Part shown: positions 56,426 to 64,000 of the stretch, piece by piece
How positions within the stretch are numbered: position 1 is the first letter of the stretch
How the letters are laid out: the number at the start of each line of letters is the position of its first letter
Source: Rugalucina vietnamica
Lineage: Eukaryota; Mollusca; Bivalvia; Lucinida; Lucinidae
Assembly (NCBI GenBank): GCA_964017185.1
Contig: OZ024870.1
Span: forward strand, 56,608,312-56,672,311
Direction of reading: 5' to 3'
DNA: 64,000 nt
Made by a program: the position numbers and the translations under genes
The notes under the pieces: model-generated
Told to the model about the DNA's origin: nothing
What the model saw: only the letters and a program-made list of their open reading frames with translations
Database searches by the model: none

Positions 56426-57036
56426 TGAAAGGGACTATCAAAAGTGCATCACTGCTCTTCTGAATCCACTGTTATTCAAAAATGCGAAAAAATATACACC
56501 TTAAACTATTTATATGACATTAATTCAAACGTCGTTTTTAGGACGTCAGATTGACGTCAGCTTTCAGACGTTAAACCGACGTTGGCTTTAGCACGTCAGA
56601 TTGACGTCTAGTTTTGACAACAAACAAACTTTCAAAATCAACCTTACTCCAACGTTATTATGACGTTGGAGTCTGACGTCAAACTGACGTCCAACGGACG
56701 TCAAATGTCTGCTGGAAGTAACATAGAAAAAAAGAAAAAAGAAAGAAAGAAAGCAAAAGAAACACACGAAACGAATGATCTGATTTTTTCCCAAAGTGAA
56801 GTTTCATTAATTTGCACACCACACATGGTCAGAAGTATGAAAAACACAAGGTCTAAATCACGTCTTGATTACGACGTCTAACTGACGAACTAGTTGGACG
56901 TCAAAACAACGTCCAATCCAGACGTCCAAAAGACGTCAGGAAATGACGTCTGATAGACGTTGGAAATTGGTTATATGACGTCGCGACCAAAATATAACCA
57001 ATATCTGACGTCGAATAGACGTCAGGTGCCTGCTGG

Positions 57037-59526
57037 GAAGCAATTGGGTCAATAAACAACTGACATGACACACCTATTTCATTGAAAAAAATGTCATAAT
57101 ATTTGGGAATAACTAAGATTTAGTTCAATTTACTGGATAAAAGACTTATGCAGCTTCTGACTTGGTGAAAGTAAGATTGTTTAGGAATAATTTATTTCAC
57201 TTGTCTGTGGACAAGCAGCTCTGGAAACATTGCTTGCCAGGCGCTTTCACGTACCAGGTCGGGCAAGCCGGGCGTGGTATTTCCACAGGCCTGCTTCACA
57301 TTTTAATGCCTGTGAAGTTGTTCATGAAAACACCAACAATTTGACTTTATGTATATTGTATCAATCAAAGGCTTTCAAAAAATCTGTCACAATTTTGATA
57401 TTCGCAAAGGAATTGGGTAATGAAGCATATGTATTGCGTTTACCTTGTCAGACAAGACAAAGTCATTCGAATGGGAAGTAACCGAGTTCTTGTTGTTTAT
57501 TATGTACTCGTAGGTTTAATTGCTGTCAATGAGACAACGTTGGAGATCCTGTCAATCAAATCCAGAATGTCAAGATCAAAGATTTATATTTCAACATCTG
57601 GTTATCGGTTGTTTGAAACAATAACAATTATTTACGTCAAAAAAAAAATGAATATACAGAATATACAGAATATACCTTATACGTTTTTAGTATGAGAGAG
57701 AAAAAAAAAACGGGCCAAAGTGCTGCTGGTTTCAATGTAAATATAATTGTTTCTAATCCGTCAAAAAGATAAATGGAATACTTATACTCAGGTAATCCTT
57801 GTGGCTCGCGGGCTTCTGTTGAGCTTTCTATTGACACTGAAGAAATTAGGTACATAAAGGCGGTCCTGTCGCACTGATTTTGATATATACTCTTTAATCA
57901 TTCCAGGCCAAACAATCCGCTTTTCTTATGAAACTAACACAATTATAGCATCTAATGAAACGCAGCCGTAGGTGATAAATGCGTACATGATTGCTCAAGA
58001 CACCGATGACCTACTTGACTTAATGTTGTCGACTTTTCTTAGCCTGAAATATAATATATTTTGACTTTATATTCAAGACCTAACGTGACGACCCTAATGA
58101 AGTTCTAGGATTTCTTTGAATGGCCTCTTGGCTTTATATATATGTGGCTTAACAATTTGGCACGAACATTAATCATCCCAGGACTAGACATGTACACAAA
58201 GGATTCTTGCGAATATTTATGAAGATTTTTCTGATCGTTTTACTGCTTTGGTCTAACATATTGTTAGGTCGGTTATATGTCTTTAATATGAGAAAGTACG
58301 GAATGAATCATAAAGCTGGTAGTGTCAGTTTCAATGTATATATAAACGTTTCTCATCCATCAAGAAGATAATGAAATGCTTACAAATCAGATGAATTCAG
58401 AATCAATTCTGTACGTTTGTTCTTTTTATCCTTTGCATTCAGTTGTTCAAATTCAGTACATTAATGTTACTGTATCTATGAATGTAATGAATATGCTTAA
58501 TATGAGTGTATCTTTGGAAATAATTAAAGGACAAAACGGGGAAAATATAAAGGGCTGCATGTGAACTTTGTCAAGTTTTAAAAATCGGGTGACGGTATTT
58601 TGCAAGGTATTCTGTGGGGTGTCCCAAACTAAAGTACATGTATCAGCAGCAATATATGTTTACTATTTTATTTATAATTTTCTACAGATAATAGCGTAAT
58701 AAAACTTAGCAGAGGTATGCTTCAAACAAGGTCTTTAGATATTATATATCATTTCTAATAATGAATTAAACCTATTATCTAACTGACCACCTTTACTGCA
58801 AATAACTTTCAGAATACCACAAATTTTATATGACACTTTTAATAGTCATCGGCTACCAGTTAAGTGATAAAATGTCGATTTCCACCACAGTTTGTCTATT
58901 TTTAACAGACTATCTTTATTTTCTGATAAGAAAATAATTATGGCGGTTTCCTCAACTTTGTACCCCTGTTAAGGTAAAGAACCACAAAAACCATGGCGCT
59001 TAAAGGTCCGTGCGTCGCGAAGGATGAAATGCCATAACGCCGCGCCGGTGACGTCGTTTTCAAGATGTTTTTAGATGTGCGGTCCGAACACACAGTAAAG
59101 ATCAACATAAGCAAAGAAAGGATCGCTTTTAATGAATAGAATAGAATATTGTTTATTACAACTTAGGGGCCCTGTGAGGGCATGTTACACAATGCATACA
59201 AACATATATGTTAATTTACGGACACATCATAAAGAAGAGAAAAGAAGATCCAGAAAATGATAACGGCTTTTCCAATTTAATGCACATTTCTTTATTTAGA
59301 TTACGAGCATGAACTTTACATGTATAGTATAAAACTGGTGACACAGACTAAACAAAAATAGAATTTCCAGAAAGCGGGTGTACGTAGGCCTTCATGTAAT
59401 TACGTACTCCCATTCATTTCGAACGGCTCTATCGTGTGGAAGGTGATGTGCGAGACGCGAGCATCGAACCTGCCATCGCCTCATTATCATCATTTATTTA
59501 TCAATTCTGCTCATTCGCCTGACAAT
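57037..59526 (+). other. Unrecognised sequence, one diverged internal duplication
   Basis: Two similar segments, 57685-57790 and 58283-58385, share GTTTCAATGTA(A/T)ATATAA, GTTTCT(A/C)ATCC and ATCAA..AGATAA. Open frames have no recognisable domain. Confidence 0.4.
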
Positions 59527-59577
<51 letters not shown>

Positions 59578-59579
59578 TT
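59527..59579. repeat. (ATTT)n microsatellite
   Basis: About 13 tetranucleotide units. Confidence 0.97.
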
Positions 59580-59651
59580 CGTGATCGAGTTTTGGTGGAT
59601 TATACGATTGTGCTTTCAAGCCTCGTGGAAAGAACTGAGCTTTGGAAATTA

Positions 59652-59886
59652 TGAGCACCTGCATGAGAATACCAACAATCGGGATTTTCGACCAGGTCTG
59701 ACAAAAACCAGACTGTACAGCCACAGAAGCATGATAGAAGATTGAAACTTTAAATTTAAGTAGAAGAGGAATTATACTATCCGAGTAACGAAAACAAAGG
59801 TACTGATCAGCTGTGCAGTTACTGCATAGCTGATCTGCGCCTTTGGTTTTGCATATCCAGATTGTTGGATTTCTGATGCATCGGCT
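59652..59886. mobile_element. MITE family A copy 8
   Basis: TGAGCACCTGCATGAGAATA to TTCTGATGCATCGGCTA. The body is ACCAGACTGTACAGCCACAG with the AAGGTACTGATCAGCTGTGC..GCTGATCTGCGCCTTTGG hairpin. Confidence 0.85.
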
Positions 59887-60000
59887 AAAGGTACAGAAAA
59901 GAGAGACACTTTTTGAAATGAAATTAACGATCGAAATGCATGTAGAAAAAACGTCCCAATGTATTACACAGAATCATCTGACACAACTTTATCCAGCGAC

Positions 60001-60240
60001 TGCATGGTTGAGTGGTTGAGAGCGCTGATTCCATTAACGCGCTTAACCATTTGATCATCTCACCTCTGTGTCTGGTGCTGGTTCGAGTCCCACATCAGGC
60101 GCATGTAAGACTAGCCAAGTTCTGCTTGCGGGTGTGACATGTTTTTTCGCGGATATCTACCAGTTTTGTCACACCTACTGATTTGTCCGTCTCATATGAG
60201 CTTAAACAATATTATAAATGGGATGTAAAACTAAATAATT
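60001..60240 (+). mobile_element. tRNA-derived SINE family S4
   Basis: A Pol III A-box-like TGGTTGAGTGGTTGAGAGC and a perfect B-box GGTTCGAGTCCC lie about 60 bp apart, longer than in a simple tRNA. A non-tRNA tail follows (TTGCGGGTGTGACATGTTTT, ATATGAGCTTAAACAATATT). It is a SINE or a tRNA-Leu/Ser-like pseudogene, not an intact tRNA. Confidence 0.65.
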
Positions 60241-60667
60241 TTTAAAGAAACTTAAGCTAAGCAAATGCATGCGCTCACAAATAGGGACACGTTTGTAATT
60301 AGTCGAGCAAGGGAAATAATAAAACTAAAATATACTTTACAAGAAATGGTTTGTACAAAAAAGACCTTACATCGCATGCATTGTGCGTTTGATGCAATGA
60401 TATTTATGTTGAATAAGTTTGATTGAAATTTAGGGTCAAAGATTTTGAACAGTACCTCTATACATACTGTTGGACGTAGGCCGTGTTTGAACCATTCACT
60501 GTTCGTGGTAATATGATTGAAAGGCCGTTGAATATTTGGATTCGAGTGTAAAATTACATAAGCAGTCGTTAAATTCGCCGCCTAAATCTCGTTCTAATAA
60601 ACCAAACACCGGACGTTCATGAAACACGTCTGAAAAGTCAGAAGGCGTCATCCTCATGACGTCAACG
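60241..60667 (+). other. Unrecognised sequence
   Basis: No feature supported. Confidence 0.45.
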
Positions 60668-60885
60668 TCACTTACGGAAACTAGAATTTTAGCTTACCTG
60701 TCTGCATTTGTTGACAAATACCGCCGAAACCAACCTGGTAGTCAAGGAAATTTCTTTTATTTTTTTGACTCAAAGTATCACTTACGGAAACTAGAATTTT
60801 ACTTACCTGTCTGCATTTGTTGACAAATACCGCCGAAAGCAACCTGGTAGTCAAGGAAATTTCTTTTATTTTTTTGACTCAAAGT
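60668..60885 (+). repeat. Recent tandem duplication, two 108-110-bp units
   Basis: Units 60668-60777 and 60778-60885 both start TCACTTACGGAAACTAGAAT and end TTTTTGACTCAAAGT. They differ by a 2-nt indel and one or two substitutions, so the duplication is young. Confidence 0.97.
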
Positions 60886-61404
60886 CTCAACGAGACTACA
60901 TGTATATTTAGTTTTCTCTAAAATATATACAATCCACAATCAACAAATTAGGGACCCAAAGACTAGAATGCTCTATGTAAGTGGGCACATTGATACATGT
61001 GCACAACAGCTAAATCCGAAATATACTATATTCCCCTTCTATAAAATGTACTCGGACAGTGTGTCATTTCGTTGTGCTAAAGAAAACTACTTCATTAATC
61101 TTTTAAAACCCAAATTGAACAAGTCTACTTAGTCCGCGCCGTCAGAATATTTCACTTCACTCAAAATTTTAAAACATATATTATATACATGTTAATTATA
61201 TCAACCATGGTGCGCACTTTAGTACAAGGCGGTAAATCCTATATTGTATTGTATTGTACTGTTAATGACGTTACGGCCGTAACGTCGTTAAGTTAGTATC
61301 TACGCAACAACGCCATATTTAACTCCTGATGATCTGTAAAATAGCAGTGAAACCGGTAGAGAATTAATTAAATAGTGAATACATTGTGGAATCGGACTTT
61401 ATTT

Positions 61405-61449
<45 letters not shown>

Positions 61450-62214
61450 AAAAAAAAAAAATAAAAACAAATCCATGGATCAGCATTTTTATGGTTCTTT
61501 TCCTTAAGTGGAATAAAGATTTGAGAAAGCCTGGATATTGTACTTTAATTACTATTTTGTATTTCCAGGAATTTGAGCTGCAACAGACAACAAGAATTGA
61601 CATCACATCTTTGTTATGACGTCACTTCCTCATACGCAAAACGGTTGTCATATTCAGAATCAATAATAAAAGCACAACTTTGCCGATTTCTTGCTTATAC
61701 ATGTAACTCTTTTATTTTAAAAGGTATGCACTGTTTCGTAGGGGCTACGGTTTTGGGGCACCTGTACATGCCACGCGGTAGCTTTTTGTATATTATTAAG
61801 CAGTTTCACTGCTGTCGTAGTTGAACGACTTGTCTGTTTCAGGATGTCTGATTCAGAACGGCCTGTCCGTTTCAGGATGTAATCAGATATGTCAGGCTGG
61901 AATACAAAAAAATGACTATAAAGTGTCGAATCTTGGTTTTTAGTTAAACAGCAAACTGTAAACATCTTTGTTCCATCTCAAATACACTTCATATTGGAAA
62001 TAAAGTAACAAGTACCAAAGCCTGGTATTCCTCTTAAAATGCAACAGACCTGTAGCTAAGCAACACCTCTCTCAAAAGCTACATGTCGGGTGGCATGAGA
62101 TGTTGACCTTTTCGAAGTATTCAAGATAATTGATAAATGCTTGGTTAGAACTTTTGGCTAGCATATATATTTTCAGATGATGCAAATTATTCTATCAAGG
62201 TATATGTATCTATA
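60886..62214 (+). other. Unrecognised sequence with (TA)n tract
   Basis: It contains an exact ACGTTACGGCCGTAACGT palindrome near 61268 and a (TA)n run at 61410-61442. No gene. Confidence 0.5.
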
Positions 62215-63127
62215 CAGTCAGACATAAGTAAAGCATCACCTGAACATATTGTGTCATAACTTTTTTAATAGGTGACATTTCTTCACCATGTATATTTTGA
62301 AACTAAGCGTGATTATTTAGGAGTAAATAGGTATTTAGCAACTGCCAATGCCATGTTAACATTTGACGTACTGACCGGATGCATTACCCTACACAACATG
62401 AATTCAAAACATAAGTTTGGTACATGTACTATACTTTGCTTTTTATGGACCCGCTATACACAATGTAGAGCGCTTTATTATCTAACTGCAACTTCGACAT
62501 CTCTTGGAAAATGTTCCAGAATTAACTAGACAAACTTTTCGACTTGTGACATTTATGACATTTGATAAATTTGATACACATTAAGATAATTGACTATATA
62601 AACATACCTTAAAATAGCCCTAAAATTTGAAATGTTCAAATCGCCAAAAAAGTGTAAAATGTTAATGTAATTTTGTTACAATGTCAAATCCATCCTAACC
62701 ACCATGAAAATGCGAACTGATATCTCTAATATGAAAAGTTATGAAAGGTTCAAGAATGGCATGTTACATAGTGAAAACTTAATGCTTACATAACAAGCGA
62801 AAACGTTTGGATGGCTATTCCTGTAACTTCCATAAAACTTTGAGTATAATAAAATGCCTGTTGTATCTTCTTGTTTATTAATTCAAATCGAATAGTTATT
62901 GATTAATTATACAATTACTAAGGACAAACCCCCAAAATAGGGGTAAGTGTATTAATGGCCTCATAGAATCGAAGCAATTGGGCAAAATGTCATTCTGACA
63001 GTTCTGACAGATCAAGAAAAGACACTGGTAAAATGTCGTCACAGAATGAGTGTTGTTATGAATTGATTGTTACCTCAAAACCGTCTCCAAAATAATGATA
63101 GGGTGATGCTTAACTTATGTCTGACTG
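62215..63127. mobile_element. TA-flanked 0.9-kb element, Tc1/mariner-type ends
   Basis: The ends CAGTCAGACATAAGTAAAGC and, reversed, CAGTCAGACATAAGTTAAGC continue ATCACC. TA lies on both sides (62213-62214, 63128-63129). No transposase frame. Confidence 0.85.
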
Positions 63128-63129
63128 TA

Positions 63130-64000
63130 TATTTCGAATTGAAGCTCATTTCACCTTCTTCTCTGAAATGGCATTGCAATGCGACAGCTGTTTCGAGCAA
63201 ATTCAGTATTGGACATATTCCATGTTCCGTCAGACAAGCGTAGCTCGATCCTTTCATGGCCCGCTTATTCAAATGAGTTATGAAGGCTTAGCTGATTAGA
63301 GATTTATGTGTCATTTGTGAAGTCTATATAGCGTTTTACAGCACTAATAATAAAAAATTAGTGTGCAAATCAGCTAATTTAGTTGACAAGCTAGCAATGC
63401 TAGAGGTTTAGAGAAGTTCAAGGAAGAAAAGATACAGAAATGTATAATCTTATTGTAACAGACTGGAATCTGTTATTTTTGTTTGAAGGGAAAATATTGA
63501 AATAGCTAAACAAACAAGTCAACCATTTTGAAAATTTTCAAAGAAATTTTAATATTAAACAAAAGTCAAAAGGGATAGATAGAAATGAACAGAGTAAGTA
63601 AGGGACAGGATAGAGAAATATCTACATTACAAATCAAATCAATTGTGTACAAATTTGCCCGCGCTCTAACATCAATGCTATTTTTAACCCAATTACTGTC
63701 TTTTATATTTCTCACAGTAACATAATATTGCTGTTCACGATAAACTACAAACGGCAAAGTTTATACTATATCTCTGTCTCTGGTAATCTGTCGTAAATAT
63801 GTATGCATAGCACTAAGTTCATTATTAACTGATAGTATATCTAGTTTCTTTCATGAATGCAATAAAGCATAACATCATATGAATATATATAACACAGTCT
63901 CGTAATCATTATAGCCTTCTATTTCTAAGTCATGTTTCCATAGTGGCAATCCACGCTTGTATTTGACTTCAACCAGTCACAGAAAGGTAACCAGAGTGAC
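63130..64000 (+). other. Unrecognised sequence
   Basis: AT-rich to the window edge, no feature supported. Confidence 0.45.

Larger units (their letters stand above)
53549..57036. mobile_element. 3.5-kb inverted-repeat complex with CCCAGCA ends and GACGTC arrays
   Basis: The left edge is CCCAGCAGACATTTGACGTC. The right edge is GACGTCAGGTGCCTGCTGGG at 57036. Similar ends occur inside at 55869 (GATGCCTGCTGGG) and 56715 (ATGTCTGCTGG). The left arm (53549-54395 plus 54975-55140) is inverted in the right arm (55881-56715), sharing GACGTT arrays, a SINE, and AAATAAAGTCTTTCACTAAA. It looks like two head-to-head copies of one DNA transposon. No transposase was recognised. Confidence 0.8.

Noticed and set aside
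57162..57481. Two overlapping open frames as a gene
   Set aside because: No recognisable domain, no splice context, and no support beyond being open.
60001..60110. Functional tRNA gene
   Set aside because: A and B boxes are present, but spacing is too long, acceptor pairing is not evident, and a SINE-like tail follows.

Overview
The window is animal nuclear DNA. It is AT-rich, and its one clear host gene is cut into many short exons with GT..AG introns, the rest being mostly transposon debris. tRNA-derived SINEs, a roughly 166-bp satellite, many foldback MITEs and a very common TACATGTA-type palindrome together suggest a mollusc, probably a bivalve. The species is not identified, and the taxonomic guess is inference.

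Host gene (266-31087, + strand): an SLC26/SulP family anion transporter. Sixteen coding exons can be followed with consistent reading phase from inside the membrane domain, through the STAS domain, to a TGA stop. They encode about 650 residues. The first exons, roughly the N-terminal 150 residues, lie upstream of the window. A candidate 3' UTR runs on to a cluster of AATAAA signals near 36041-36054 and is apparently interrupted by a 3.8-kb TA-flanked element.

Introns (472-31048): these hold a 1-kb TIR element (2049-3029), copies of two MITE families, and the 5' part of an LTR retrotransposon with a tRNA-Ser-like primer site and a broken gag (5444-7112). They also hold several perfect or near-perfect hairpins, a 166-bp satellite array (about 10180-11640), SINEs, a mariner-like TA-flanked element (19916-20878), and a reverse-transcriptase retroelement copy (about 25665-27530) that begins just after an SLC26 splice donor.

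Downstream (31-64 kb): no second host gene was recognised. This part holds at least six more 3'-end copies of the same retroelement family, a hAT/ZNF862-like transposase-derived pseudogene on the minus strand (50822-53083), and a 41-bp minisatellite (47597-48325). It also holds a 1.6-kb TIR element (43098-44710), a GTCGCGCGA-rich MITE, and a 3.5-kb inverted-repeat complex full of TGACGTCA motifs (53549-57036). The last 7 kb is mostly unrecognised sequence with one TA-flanked element, a tRNA-like SINE and a 110-bp tandem duplication.

The most unusual structural feature is how often mobile elements lie within about 5-50 bp of SLC26 exon borders. In one case the MITE supplies part of the splice-donor sequence. 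No new enzymatic or defence system was found.
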